Origin: an uncultured Bacteroidales bacterium
GTDB taxonomy: Bacteria; Bacteroidota; Bacteroidia; Bacteroidales; Bacteroidaceae
NCBI GenBank assembly: GCA_902799685.1
Contig: CADCBO010000003.1
Span: 208,454-272,453 of the forward strand
Direction: 5' to 3'
DNA length: 64,000 nucleotides
Shown here: positions 43,852-53,448 of the stretch, in pieces
Position numbering within the stretch: the stretch's first letter is position 1
How the letters are laid out: the number at the start of each line of letters is the position of its first letter
Made by a program: the position numbers and the translations under genes
The notes under the pieces: model-generated
What the model was told of the DNA's origin: nothing
The model's input: only the letters and a program-made list of their open reading frames with translations
The model's database searches: none

Positions 43852-45606
43852 ATGTTCAGAACAAAAACTTGTGGAGAGCTACGCCTGGCCGATGCCGGTA
43901 CAAACGTGACATTGGCAGGATGGGTACAGAGAGTAAGGAAAATGGGTGGTATGGTCTTTGTTGACCTGCGTGACCGCTACGGCATAACCCAGCTTGTGTT
44001 TGATGACGCTACCGATGCCGCCCTGTGCGAGCAGGCCAGCCGTCTGGGACGCGAATTCGTGATCCAGGTTACCGGTAAGGTTAGCGAGCGCTCAAGCAAG
44101 AACTCCAAGATCCCCACAGGTGACATAGAAATCCTGGTCAACACTCTGAATGTCATCAATGCGGCTGATACGCCTCCCTTTACCATTGAGGACGATACCG
44201 ACGGCGGTGATGACCTGCGTATGAAATACCGCTATCTTGACCTGCGTCGCCAGTGTGTACGCAAGAACCTGGAACTGCGCCACAAGATGGTCATGGAGAT
44301 ACGTAAGTTCCTGGATGACCTGAACTTCATGGAGGTTGAGACCCCGATTCTGATCAACTCGACTCCCGAGGGCGCACGTGACTTCGTGGTTCCTTCACGC
44401 ATGAATCCCGGTCAGTTCTACGCTTTGCCTCAGAGCCCCCAGATTCTCAAGCAGTTGCTTATGGTTTCAGGTTTTGACCGTTACTTCCAGATAGCCAAGT
44501 GTTTTCGTGACGAGGACCTGCGTGCCGACCGTCAGCCTGAGTTCACCCAGATTGACTGCGAGATGTCATTTGTGGAGCAGGAGGATATCCTGCAGATATT
44601 TGAGGCTATGGCCAAGCACCTGTTCAAGAGCATCCTTGGTATTGAGATGAAGGATCCTTTCCAGCGTATGACCTGGCAGGATGCAATGAAATACTACGGC
44701 AGTGACAAACCGGACCTTCGCTTTGACATGCACTTTGTGGAGCTCATGGATGTTCTCAAGGGCTACGGATTCGGTGTGTTTGACAGCGCCGCTTACATCG
44801 GCGGTATCTGCGCAAAGGGTGCTGCTACTTACACCCGCAAGCAGATTGACGCTCTGACAGAGTACGTTAAGCGTCCTCAGATTGGTGCCAAGGGTATGGT
44901 TTACGCCCGTGTTGAGGCTGACGGCAGCGTCAAGTCATCGGTAGATAAGTTCTATAGCCAGGAGGTTCTGCAGCAGCTTAAGGCTGCCATGAATGCCGAG
45001 GCAGGTGACCTTATCCTCATCCTGAGCGGTGATGACGCCATGAAGACCCGTAAGCAGCTCTCGGAACTGCGTCTTAAGGTGGCCGATGAGCTTGGCCTCA
45101 GAGACAAGAACCAGTTCAAGTGCCTATGGGTGATTGACTTCCCCATGTACGAGTGGAGTGATGAGGAGAACCGTCTGATGGCTATGCACCATCCGTTCAC
45201 ATCACCCAAGCCTGAGGATATTCCTCTGCTTGACACTGATCCCGCCAGCGTCCGTGCCAATGCCTACGATATGGTCATAAACGGTATTGAGGTTGGTGGC
45301 GGCTCTATCCGTATCCACGACAGCAAGCTGCAGGCTACCATATTCAGGATCCTGGGCTTTACTCCTGAGCAGGCTCAGGCCAAGTTCGGATTCCTGATGA
45401 ACGCATTCAAGTTCGGCGCACCTCCTCACGGTGGTCTGGCATTCGGTCTGGACCGCTTTGTGAGCATCTTTGCAAAACTGGACAGCATCCGCGACTGCAT
45501 CGCATTCCCAAAGAACAACTCCGGCCGCGATGTCATGCTCGATGCTCCCGGTCCGCTTGACCAATCCCAACTGGACGAACTTCAGCTCAAAGTTGATGTA
45601 AAATGA
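43852..45606 (+). CDS. aspS: Aspartate--tRNA ligase
   Basis: 584 residues. N-terminal OB-fold anticodon-binding domain (1-110), class II core with motif 2 [16 protein letters not shown], the bacterial GAD insertion domain (about 285-410), and motif 3 [10 protein letters not shown] near the C-terminus. Length and domains are those of bacterial-type AspRS. The final codons and stop (AAA TGA, 45601-45606) lie inside a GGGG-CCCC palindromic element. Confidence 0.97.
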   Translation: MFRTKTCGELRLADAGTNVTLAGWVQRVRKMGGMVFVDLRDRYGITQLVFDDATDAALCEQASRLGREFVIQVTGKVSERSSKNSKIPTGDIEILVNTLNVINAADTPPFTIEDDTDGGDDLRMKYRYLDLRRQCVRKNLELRHKMVMEIRKFLDDLNFMEVETPILINSTPEGARDFVVPSRMNPGQFYALPQSPQILKQLLMVSGFDRYFQIAKCFRDEDLRADRQPEFTQIDCEMSFVEQEDILQIFEAMAKHLFKSILGIEMKDPFQRMTWQDAMKYYGSDKPDLRFDMHFVELMDVLKGYGFGVFDSAAYIGGICAKGAATYTRKQIDALTEYVKRPQIGAKGMVYARVEADGSVKSSVDKFYSQEVLQQLKAAMNAEAGDLILILSGDDAMKTRKQLSELRLKVADELGLRDKNQFKCLWVIDFPMYEWSDEENRLMAMHHPFTSPKPEDIPLLDTDPASVRANAYDMVINGIEVGGGSIRIHDSKLQATIFRILGFTPEQAQAKFGFLMNAFKFGAPPHGGLAFGLDRFVSIFAKLDSIRDCIAFPKNNSGRDVMLDAPGPLDQSQLDELQLKVDVK

Positions 45607-45634
45607 TACAAAAGGGGACAGACCCCAATTGTAC
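45601..45634 (+). repeat. GGGG-CCCC palindromic element, copy 4
   Basis: AAATGATACAAAAGGGGACA then GACCCCAATTGTAC, followed by TTTTTTT, so this copy could act as an aspS terminator. Its TGA is the aspS stop codon. Confidence 0.8.
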
Positions 45635-45900
45635 TTTTTTTAGGCCGCTTCTCTATTTTGGGGAGCATTAGCGTAGGGCGTGAAGCGGAGAACCTTGGAG
45701 AATCCCGTTAAGAACGGCGCATGTCTGAGGCATGTTAGGCCCCTGTAGGGGACTAAAAATGCTGAGTTCGACGTTTAGGGTCCGGAGAGGTTCGGAGTAG
45801 CCTGGAGCTGTTGTCTCCCTGCCATAATATTCTGTCTCCGGAAACTGGCTTTGACATTTTATGGAACTTTATCATTTTTAGCAGAAATTTCTTGGTGGAA
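45635..45900. other. Intergenic region with structured and repeated sequence
   Basis: There is no convincing gene between aspS and the FMN riboswitch. The region is rich in small inverted repeats (CCGCTTC ... GAAGCGG around 45646-45692, CCCCTGTAGGGG at 45740-45751). It contains a 45-base segment (45764-45808) that recurs inverted after pyrD. On the minus strand a short open frame of about 45 codons runs through it, ending near 45670; I do not call it a gene. Confidence 0.6.
45764..45808 (-). repeat. 45-base dispersed repeat, copy 1
   Basis: On the minus strand this matches 63878-63922 at 39 of 45 positions by eye; the last 21 bases are identical, including GGACCCTAAACGTCGAACTC. Both copies read GYSxPLRTLNVEL in one frame, so they may derive from a common coding or mobile sequence. 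Confidence 0.75.
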
Positions 45901-45927
45901 TGGGGCAGAAAGCGGAAATTTGCAGGA

Positions 45928-46038
45928 GTTATTTTTCAGGGTGGGGTGAGATTCCCCGACCGGCGGTACAGTCCGCGAGCCGAAAGGCCGAACCGTTGCA
46001 ACTACGGTACCGACAGTATAGTCTGGATGAAAGAAGAA
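45928..46038 (+). promoter_or_regulatory. FMN riboswitch (RFN element)
   Basis: All conserved blocks are present in order: the 5' P1 strand TTTTTC, GGGGTGAGATTCCCC (P2), GACCGGCGGTACAGTCCGC (P3), a variable hairpin GAGCCGAAAGGC, ACCGTTGCAACTACGGT (P4), CCGACAGTATAGTCTGGATG (P5/P6), and the 3' P1 strand GAAAGAAGAA. The purine-rich 3' P1 strand is also the likely ribosome-binding region for the ATG at 46042, so FMN binding would hide it. A promoter-like GAAATTTG lies at about 45914-45921. It controls the TonB-dependent receptor that follows. Confidence 0.95.
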
Positions 46039-46041
46039 TTT

Positions 46042-49000
46042 ATGAAAATCAAGACAGTCCTGTCAGGCGTTATCGCGCCTGCAAAACTCATTTATGCCGA
46101 GGGCATGAATGAGACATCATCCGAGTTAACCAATCCGGCTGTAGCCGGCAGTTTGTCATCCGGTATCATAAGGTTCACATATGTGCTGCTTATGTGTCTT
46201 TTTGTGTCGGCAGGAGTATGGGCTCAGAATACCACTGCAAGCATAAGCGGTTCAGTAAAAGATGAATACGGTGAGCCTATTGAAGTTGCCAACATTCTTG
46301 TTACCAGCAATGACAACGGTGCCATATACGGTGCTGTTACCAATCGTTTCGGCATTTTTTCCATATCCGGACTCAAGCCCGGAAAATATCAGGTCAAGGT
46401 CAGTTTTGTGGGTTATACAGCACTGAGTGTTGACAACGTGGTACTTTCCGTGGGCAAGGACTACAACATCAATGTAGTGTTGAAAGAGGATACCAGGAAT
46501 CTGCCCATGGTGACAATCAGGGGAGAAGACACTCATTTCAACGAAACACGCACGGGTCAGGCATATAACATAAACAGCGAGAGTATGAACCTGCTCCCTT
46601 CAGTTAACCGCAGCATGCTTGATTACACAAGGTTGTCTCCGTACAGTGGCCAGGATAATGCCATGGCTGGCCGAGACGGTCGAGGCACGGCACTTACCAT
46701 TGACGGCGCTGTTATGAACAACAGCTTTGGTCTGTCGGCCGACCTGCCGGGTGCCGGAACACCGATTTCAATTGATGCTGTCGAGGAGATGCAGGTAGCC
46801 ATTGCCCCGTATGATGTGCGTCAGAGCAACTTTACAGGCGGTGGAATAAACGTCATAACCAAGTCCGGCACAAACAGATTCAAGGCCACAGCCTATTATT
46901 ATTTCCATGATGAAAGGCTGCGTGGCAATACCGTCTGCGGAACGGATTTGGGTGATAGGGTAAGCAACAGCAAGACAACATATGGCTTTAACATAGGTGG
47001 ACCGATCATTAAGGATAAGCTCTTTTATTTTGTTAATGCCGAGTACGTTACAACTCCAGGCCCCATCACTGAATGGAAACTTTCCAAGGATGGCGTGGCC
47101 GATGCAGCTGGTATGACAAGCCGTGTTACCGCAGCCGATATGGAACGTTTCAGCGCTGCGCTCCAGACATATGGTTATGACGCAGGCGGTTACAATCTTA
47201 CCAGAGGTGACCAGACCAACACCAAGATGCTGGCGCGCATAGACTGGAATATATCTGATAACCATAATCTTATGCTGCGTTACAACTGGACGGGCAACAC
47301 CCAGTGGAACACTCCCAATGCACGCAGTACGGTAGGGACCAAGGCAGCATCGGATCGTATTTCAAAGAATTCTTACGCATTCCGCAACAACTGCTATACG
47401 ATAAATGACAATGCATGGTCTGCTGTAGCCGAACTCAATAGCCGTCTGAGTGGCAGGATGAACAACAAACTGCTTGCCACGGTATCGGACGTAAGTAACT
47501 TGAGAGGCTCGGAATCAGCCTGGTTCCCACATATAGACATACGCAAGGATGGTGACGCTTTCATGAGTGCCGGCTATGAGCTGTTCTCAAACGGTACCGG
47601 TAACTATGTGCGTACATACAGTTTCTTTGACCATATCCGATGGACAATGGCTCACAGTACTCTCACGGCCGGATTAAGCTACCAGTATCAGAAAGGTGCC
47701 ACAAACTATCGCATGTACGGGACGGGCTATTACCGGTACGCATCATTGGATGATTTCATCAATCAGGCCGCTCCTGTTGCATTCGGAATGACTTATACAT
47801 ACGATGGCATAGATGATCCCGCATCACGCACATCGTTTGGGCAGTCAGCCGTCTTCCTGCAGGCAGAATCCCACATATCTGACAGGTTTACACTTACATA
47901 CGGAATCAGGGCCGACCTTATGCAGTATTATGAGCAGTTGGAAACCAACCAGTCTTTCAAGGATCTTGACTGGACTCTCCATTTCAAGGCCCCCGGAACA
48001 GAAACGGCCGACTACAAATCGCCTGTAATAGACAACGGACGCTGGCCCGATGCAAACGTACAGTGGTCACCGCGTGTAGGATTCAACTGGGATGTTAATG
48101 AACGGGGTAATGTGGTAATTCATGGCGGTGCCGGAATATTTACCGGACGTATTCCGCTTGTATTCTTCTGTACCATTCCCAACAGCAGCGGCATGCTGCA
48201 GAACACCGTGATGTTTAACAAGACTGCCGACAATACTGCTATTGCAAACACTTTCCTGGATGGCCTGGCTGGCAATTTCCTTTATACAGAGGAATCCATG
48301 CGCAACTACCTGGAGCAGAATGACTGTGCAATGAAAGCCAATCCGCATCCATTCCTTACCGGCGCCTCAATAACAGGCATTGACAGCAAATTCAAACTTC
48401 CGCAGGTGTTCAAGACATCAGTTGCCATAGATATAGACCCGGACCTGAGTTTCCCTGCACAAATCTCGATTGAGGGTATTTTCAACAAGGATATCAACGC
48501 TGTTTATGTAGAGAACTACAATCAGATTCATGATGACTGCTACGGACGCTTTTATGGCTTTGACAACAGGGTTGACTATCATAGTGCAGATGTTGTCAAT
48601 ACTTCAGTGTCCAAATCGGGTGGCGCAATGGTGATCAGGAATACCAATAAGGGTTACAGCTGGTCATTCGGAGCCACAATAAAGGCAGAACCGCTGAACA
48701 ATCTCCAAATGGAGCTGTCATATATTCACCAGACAGCATTGTCGGTATCGGACATGATAGGGTCTTCACTCAGTTCAACCTGGAGTAACACTCCCCATGT
48801 GAACAGCCCCAATGAGATGGTGCTACGCCCGTCGGCTTACGTCATTCCCGACAAGTTGTCGGCATCGGCCACATACAGGATTGCTTATGCGCGCAACAGG
48901 TTCATGAGTACAGACCTGGGGCTGTTCTATACAGGTCACACAGGCGGAACCTACAGCTATACATACACCAATGACATGAACGGCGACGGTGCGGCAAATG

Positions 49001-49509
49001 ACCTGTTATGGATCCCGTCATCATCAGGTGAGCTTTTGTTTGACGATATCACTGACAAGAACGGACAGGTTCTATATACCGCCGATGAACAGCGTGCCGC
49101 ATTCTGGGCATTCCTGAATCAGGACTTGTATCTCAGCACCCATATCGGTCAGTATGCAGTGGCCAATGCAGCACTTATGCCTTGGGTACATCGTTTTGAC
49201 CTGCATATAGCCCAGAACTTTAACATTGCAGCTCTCAGGGGTGCCAAACGTGGCAACGAGACGCTTCAGGTATCGCTTGACGTGATGAATGTAGGTAACC
49301 TGCTCAACAGCAACTGGGGCGTGACCCGGACTCCGTCGGCCTGCAACAACGCCAAGATCCTGAATTATGTAAGGACCGAAGAAAACGGTAAGCCCGTCTA
49401 TACTATGGCAACAAACGGCGAAGGCCTTGTTTCCAAGACCTTCGAACCGCTCAAGTCAACTGCCAACTGCTGGTATCTGCAACTTGGCGTCAAGCTGATA
49501 TTTGACTGA
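46042..49509 (+). CDS. TonB-dependent receptor under FMN riboswitch control (candidate flavin importer)
   Basis: 1155 residues from the ATG at 46042, four bases after the riboswitch; the open frame extends up to 45811 but that would translate the riboswitch. An unusual N-terminal stretch of about 40 residues precedes a signal-like segment (FTYVLLMCLFVSAGVWAQ); an ATG at 46105 would shorten it. Then a carboxypeptidase-regulatory-like domain (about 65-150), a plug domain (about 155-270, with GRDGRGTALTIDGAVM and FTGGGINVITKSGTN) and a 22-strand-type barrel to the end, Oar-like. No SusD gene follows. Riboswitch control points to riboflavin or another flavin as cargo; this is inferred, not shown. 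Confidence 0.88.
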   Translation: MKIKTVLSGVIAPAKLIYAEGMNETSSELTNPAVAGSLSSGIIRFTYVLLMCLFVSAGVWAQNTTASISGSVKDEYGEPIEVANILVTSNDNGAIYGAVTNRFGIFSISGLKPGKYQVKVSFVGYTALSVDNVVLSVGKDYNINVVLKEDTRNLPMVTIRGEDTHFNETRTGQAYNINSESMNLLPSVNRSMLDYTRLSPYSGQDNAMAGRDGRGTALTIDGAVMNNSFGLSADLPGAGTPISIDAVEEMQVAIAPYDVRQSNFTGGGINVITKSGTNRFKATAYYYFHDERLRGNTVCGTDLGDRVSNSKTTYGFNIGGPIIKDKLFYFVNAEYVTTPGPITEWKLSKDGVADAAGMTSRVTAADMERFSAALQTYGYDAGGYNLTRGDQTNTKMLARIDWNISDNHNLMLRYNWTGNTQWNTPNARSTVGTKAASDRISKNSYAFRNNCYTINDNAWSAVAELNSRLSGRMNNKLLATVSDVSNLRGSESAWFPHIDIRKDGDAFMSAGYELFSNGTGNYVRTYSFFDHIRWTMAHSTLTAGLSYQYQKGATNYRMYGTGYYRYASLDDFINQAAPVAFGMTYTYDGIDDPASRTSFGQSAVFLQAESHISDRFTLTYGIRADLMQYYEQLETNQSFKDLDWTLHFKAPGTETADYKSPVIDNGRWPDANVQWSPRVGFNWDVNERGNVVIHGGAGIFTGRIPLVFFCTIPNSSGMLQNTVMFNKTADNTAIANTFLDGLAGNFLYTEESMRNYLEQNDCAMKANPHPFLTGASITGIDSKFKLPQVFKTSVAIDIDPDLSFPAQISIEGIFNKDINAVYVENYNQIHDDCYGRFYGFDNRVDYHSADVVNTSVSKSGGAMVIRNTNKGYSWSFGATIKAEPLNNLQMELSYIHQTALSVSDMIGSSLSSTWSNTPHVNSPNEMVLRPSAYVIPDKLSASATYRIAYARNRFMSTDLGLFYTGHTGGTYSYTYTNDMNGDGAANDLLWIPSSSGELLFDDITDKNGQVLYTADEQRAAFWAFLNQDLYLSTHIGQYAVANAALMPWVHRFDLHIAQNFNIAALRGAKRGNETLQVSLDVMNVGNLLNSNWGVTRTPSACNNAKILNYVRTEENGKPVYTMATNGEGLVSKTFEPLKSTANCWYLQLGVKLIFD

Positions 49510-49512
49510 TTG

Positions 49513-50427
49513 TCAGATACAAAGCAAAGCTATTGAAACCGCTGCCAGGATAATTCCCACCACCTGGTGCGGTTTCATCTTTTCATGGAATGCCCATAAG
49601 CCCACGAATGCTCCTATTGCAACAATTCCGATGTTGTGGATGGGGAACAGGATAGAGGAATCTATAGACTTCATTGAGAGCATAAGCATGTATGTGCAGA
49701 AATAATTGATTGCACCAAGTTCTATACCTCCCATGATATTCTTCATGGTGATTGGTATCCGCTTGCCGTCAGGCCCTTTCTTGAAGAAAGAGTATAAGCA
49801 CAGCAGCATTGCCACAAAGAAAACGGATGCCGTTACAAGTGACAGTTCACTGTTTATTGCCTGCTCTGTCATTCCCGCCTTGGTATCGGCTACGGTGACG
49901 TTGTGCTGGATTACCTTGAGGAAAGAGTTGCTGAGTCCGAAAGTGATGAAAACGATTATGGGGGCCAGAATGTCACGGAAGGTGTAAACACGGCCGTCAT
50001 CAGGCTTTCCTGTCCAAACGGTCAGCGTCATGGCTACAAGTACAAGGATTATAAGCAACCACTTAGGCCTGGCGCTGCCCTCAATGAGAAGGAAAGACAC
50101 AATTATAGGTATCACCATCGATGCACGGCTGCATACTGTGGAGATTGCCACTCCGACGCGACGTGTAGAGTCGGAGAGCAGAATCATGCCTGCCATGAAT
50201 ATCAATCCCAAAATAAGCACAGGAACCAGCCAATGTGCCTTGAATGGGTTCACCACCAACTCCCCATGAAGTGAAAAAAGTATGCCTAAAATGAACGCCG
50301 TCAGATAATTGAAGAATATAGCCTGTCCGGAATCCACACCTTTTATGTGGAATATCTTGAACATGACTGAAAACATCGCCGCGCATATGGTAGCGATGAT
50401 AAGATATATGATGCCAGCTAATGCCAT
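49513..50427 (-). CDS. EamA/DMT-family transporter
   Basis: 304 residues from the ATG at 50427 (MALAGIIYLI). The frame is open to 50505, but that would overlap the upstream gene. About ten membrane helices in two EamA repeats, with the typical ATICAAMFSVMFK start and the second-repeat GGIELGAINYFCTYMLMLS. DMT proteins export or import small metabolites. It is convergent with the riboswitch-controlled receptor (3 bp between stops), so it is not in that operon. It follows the beta-barrel gene by 13 bp. Confidence 0.85.
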   Translation of the reverse strand: MALAGIIYLIIATICAAMFSVMFKIFHIKGVDSGQAIFFNYLTAFILGILFSLHGELVVNPFKAHWLVPVLILGLIFMAGMILLSDSTRRVGVAISTVCSRASMVIPIIVSFLLIEGSARPKWLLIILVLVAMTLTVWTGKPDDGRVYTFRDILAPIIVFITFGLSNSFLKVIQHNVTVADTKAGMTEQAINSELSLVTASVFFVAMLLCLYSFFKKGPDGKRIPITMKNIMGGIELGAINYFCTYMLMLSMKSIDSSILFPIHNIGIVAIGAFVGLWAFHEKMKPHQVVGIILAAVSIALLCI

Positions 50428-50440
50428 AATCCTTGTGGTT

Positions 50441-51292
50441 TTATCTTTTTTTGCCTTGTATGTAATGGGAATATCCAATCTGGATGGCCAGATAGTCAAC
50501 GTCACGGGATATGTTGAACTGTGACAGATGTGCCTTGCTGTCGGTCTTTGCCTTGCGCTGAGAGGTATAGCTGTATGTTGCTCCCAGGAGAGGAATACTC
50601 AGCGTGAGGGCACTGTTGTCACGCAACTTGACACATATACCGGCACCTAACTTAAGTCCCGTTGCCCATATATCTGATGTACGGCTTTTATTGAGTTGTT
50701 CCTGATTACCATCTCTTAACGGATAGGATTCAATACGTCCATACTCACCGTAAATACGTGCCTCTCCAAACAGTCCTATGGTCTTGCTGCCAAAGAATGA
50801 CATGTATCTGCGCAGTGCCACGGCTGTCCCCCAGGCTTTGCGTGACATGTGTCGTCCCAGGATGTGGATATTTAGAAGATTGCCTATTGAATCACGTTCT
50901 TCTTCATCATCAATCACACCCATATTAAGCACCTCACGCAGGTCGGCCCTTATGTCTGCATCAAGTTTATATCCACTGTATTCCAGTCGGAAGTCAAGCG
51001 AGACATCGTCTTTAAAGAAGAGTGAGAAACTGGGTGATATGCTGTAATTTACGAACTCACCTTCACCTATATTCAGCAGGGACAGGATGGAATAGCCGTC
51101 GCTTGCAGCATCTCCGCCTGCCTTGATGCTACGGTATCCACCGGTAAGGTTAATGGCACGGTGTCCTTTCTCTATGAAAACCGTAGAGCCTTTTTCCGGG
51201 TCTGTAAAACGGTTAAGGATGCCTCTTTCATTCTGCGCCAGAGCGGAAACTGAAACAAATAGTATTGCCGTAACAAAGGATAATCTTTTCAT
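50441..51292 (-). CDS. Predicted outer-membrane beta-barrel protein
   Basis: 283 residues, signal peptide (about 1-19, ending A-L-A-Q). The mature part is a run of alternating polar/hydrophobic strands (INLTGGYRS, PSFSLFFKDDVSLDFRLEY, IGLFGEARIYGEYGRI, LKLGAGICVKL, LAIQIGYSHYI) as in small outer-membrane barrels of Bacteroidales. No family name can be given. It lies between the M3 peptidase (upstream, 18 bp) and the DMT transporter. Confidence 0.7.
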   Translation of the reverse strand: MKRLSFVTAILFVSVSALAQNERGILNRFTDPEKGSTVFIEKGHRAINLTGGYRSIKAGGDAASDGYSILSLLNIGEGEFVNYSISPSFSLFFKDDVSLDFRLEYSGYKLDADIRADLREVLNMGVIDDEEERDSIGNLLNIHILGRHMSRKAWGTAVALRRYMSFFGSKTIGLFGEARIYGEYGRIESYPLRDGNQEQLNKSRTSDIWATGLKLGAGICVKLRDNSALTLSIPLLGATYSYTSQRKAKTDSKAHLSQFNISRDVDYLAIQIGYSHYIQGKKR

Positions 51293-51310
51293 ATACGTAG
51301 CATTGTTTAG

Positions 51311-53413
51311 TTAGTCAATAAGTCCTCTATTGCGCAACATGGGCTCAACTTTTGGATCGCTGCCGCGGAAACGGCGGTAGAGCTCCATCAGGTCATCGCT
51401 GCCACCTTTTTCAAGAATATTCTGACGGTAGCGCTTTCCAGTCTCTTTGTTCAGCAAGCCCTCCTCAACAAAGCACTGGAAGGCATCGCAGTCCAGGACT
51501 TCGGCCCAGAGATAGCTGTAGTAGCCGGCGCAATAGTCATTGTTGAATATGTGGTTGAAGAATGTGCCTCTGTAGCGGAACTCTATCTCTGGAATCATGC
51601 CCAGTTTGGCCGATATCTCATCCTCAAACTTCTGGTCGTCAAAATTCAGATAATTGGTAAGCATGTGGTATTCCATATCCAAAAGGGCGGCTCCCACAAG
51701 TTCTACGGTCTCAAATCCTGTATTGAAATGGCCTGCGTTCTGCAGCTTGGCTATAAGTTCATCGGGGATAGGCTCACCAGTCTTGTAATGGAAAGCGTAC
51801 TGCTTGAGTATTGTAGGATCAACAGCCCAATGCTCCATTATCTGTGAGCACATCTCGACAAAGTCATTAGGTGTGGCGGTGCCGCTTACGATAGGATAGT
51901 GGCACTTGGTAAGCATTCCATGCAGTGCATGGCCGAATTCGTGGAATACGGTGCGGGCGTCATCGATTGAAAGCAGACAGGGCATATCATCAGTAGGTAC
52001 TGAGAAATTGCATACGTTCACGATGGTGGGACGCTGGCTACGGCCGCCAAAGTCATACTCATCGGTAAAATTGGTCATCCAGGCTCCCTGACGCTTGGTG
52101 GGGCGTACAAAGCAGTCGGTGTAGAAATATGCCAGATGGCTGCCGTCTGCATCAAGGCACTCCCATGTCTCGACCGATGGATGGTAAACGGGCAGATTAT
52201 CAACTTTCTTGAACTTGATGCCAAAAAGTGTCTCTGCAACCATGAACGAACCTTTGCGTACATTGTCCAGACTGAAGTAGGGCATGAGTTCCGATTCGTC
52301 CAGGTCATATTTCTGCTTGCGCAGTTTCTCTGCATAGTACCACCAATCCCAGGCTTCAAGCTTGAAACCGCCTCCTTCGGCATCGATGATTTTCTGGAGT
52401 TCGTCACGCTCGCGTTTTGCCTGCGGAAGCGCATATTTCCATATCTCCATGAGCAGGTCATATGCGGCCTGCGGAGTCTTGGCCATACGGTCCTCTATCT
52501 GGAACTCGGCAAAGTTCTTGAATCCCAACAGCTTGGCCATTTCCAGACGCAGTGACAAGGTCTTCTTGATTATCTCCTTGTTATCATACTCGTTATTGTT
52601 ATTGCCTCGGCTGTAGTAGGCCTTGTACATCTGCTCCCTAAGGTCACGGTCCTTGCAATATTGCAGGAAAGGTATCCAGCAGGGTTTCTGTATGTTGAAT
52701 GCCCATCCGTCCAGACCTTTCTCCCTGGCGCGTGCGGCGGCGCCATCAAGCTGGTCCTGTGGAAGACCTTCCAGACGCTTTATGTCAGTCACGTGCAGTA
52801 TGTATGCATTACTCTCATCAAGGTTGTTTTTGGCAAACTTTATCCTAAGCTGAGCCAGTTCATTCTGTATAGCGACGAAACGGTTCCTGTTTTCATATAC
52901 CAACAAAGCTCCGTTTCTGGCAAAACGGCGGAAATATTTTTCCAGGACCTTCTTCTGTTCTACATTCATGTAAGGCTGGTTATTGTCCCTGTTTACGTAC
53001 AGCAACCTTACTTTGTTAAAGACCTTTTCATTCATGTAAAGGTATGAATCGGCCTCAGTCTGCAAGGGTATTATCTTCTCCTCGGTCTCCTTCATGATGT
53101 CATCGGCATCGGTCTCCATCAGATTGTAGAACACTCCGCTTACCTTGGAAAGGAGCTGGCCGCTGGCCTCCAATTGCTCAATGGTGTTCTGGAATGTGGG
53201 ACTCTCCTCAGATGCCGCAATGGCGTCTATATCGGCCTTTAACTGGCGGAATCCCTCCTCAAAGGCGGGCATATAGTCTTTAGACTGGATTTTGTCAAAC
53301 TCGACGGCGCCGTATGGCAACTGACTTTCCTGGAAGAACGGATTGTTCCTGTTACTGCATGACATAGTTAACATGGCCGCGAATGCGGTTACAATTATTG
53401 TTGATTTGTTCAT
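51311..53413 (-). CDS. M3-family metallopeptidase lipoprotein (Dcp-like)
   Basis: 700 residues. Lipobox LTMSC predicts a periplasmic lipoprotein. The zinc motif is in TVFHEFGHALHGML with a downstream Glu, the thimet oligopeptidase/dipeptidyl carboxypeptidase pattern. The N-terminal helical region and the C-terminal AGYYSYLWAEVLDCDAFQCF are typical of M3A. It should trim peptides in the periplasm. A -7 box lies at 53434-53441 on the minus strand. Confidence 0.93.
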   Translation of the reverse strand: MNKSTIIVTAFAAMLTMSCSNRNNPFFQESQLPYGAVEFDKIQSKDYMPAFEEGFRQLKADIDAIAASEESPTFQNTIEQLEASGQLLSKVSGVFYNLMETDADDIMKETEEKIIPLQTEADSYLYMNEKVFNKVRLLYVNRDNNQPYMNVEQKKVLEKYFRRFARNGALLVYENRNRFVAIQNELAQLRIKFAKNNLDESNAYILHVTDIKRLEGLPQDQLDGAAARAREKGLDGWAFNIQKPCWIPFLQYCKDRDLREQMYKAYYSRGNNNNEYDNKEIIKKTLSLRLEMAKLLGFKNFAEFQIEDRMAKTPQAAYDLLMEIWKYALPQAKRERDELQKIIDAEGGGFKLEAWDWWYYAEKLRKQKYDLDESELMPYFSLDNVRKGSFMVAETLFGIKFKKVDNLPVYHPSVETWECLDADGSHLAYFYTDCFVRPTKRQGAWMTNFTDEYDFGGRSQRPTIVNVCNFSVPTDDMPCLLSIDDARTVFHEFGHALHGMLTKCHYPIVSGTATPNDFVEMCSQIMEHWAVDPTILKQYAFHYKTGEPIPDELIAKLQNAGHFNTGFETVELVGAALLDMEYHMLTNYLNFDDQKFEDEISAKLGMIPEIEFRYRGTFFNHIFNNDYCAGYYSYLWAEVLDCDAFQCFVEEGLLNKETGKRYRQNILEKGGSDDLMELYRRFRGSDPKVEPMLRNRGLID

Positions 53414-53433
53414 ATAATAGGGTTATTTGATTG

Positions 53434-53441
53434 CAAAAATA
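53434..53441 (-). promoter_or_regulatory. -7 box for the M3 peptidase gene
   Basis: Minus-strand TATTTTTG, 20 bp before the ATG at 53413 and just upstream of the EEP gene's stop. Confidence 0.5.
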
Positions 53442-53448
53442 ACATCTT

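Noticed and set aside
45670-45810. Minus-strand short frame in the aspS-riboswitch gap
   Set aside because: About 45 codons overlapping repeats; without database support it is better treated as repeat-derived.
45811-46041. Receptor start upstream of the riboswitch
   Set aside because: The frame is open, but translation would run through the RFN element, and the ATG at 46042 sits right after it.
46042-49509. SusC of a polysaccharide utilisation locus
   Set aside because: No SusD follows, the domain pattern is Oar-like, and an FMN riboswitch controls it.
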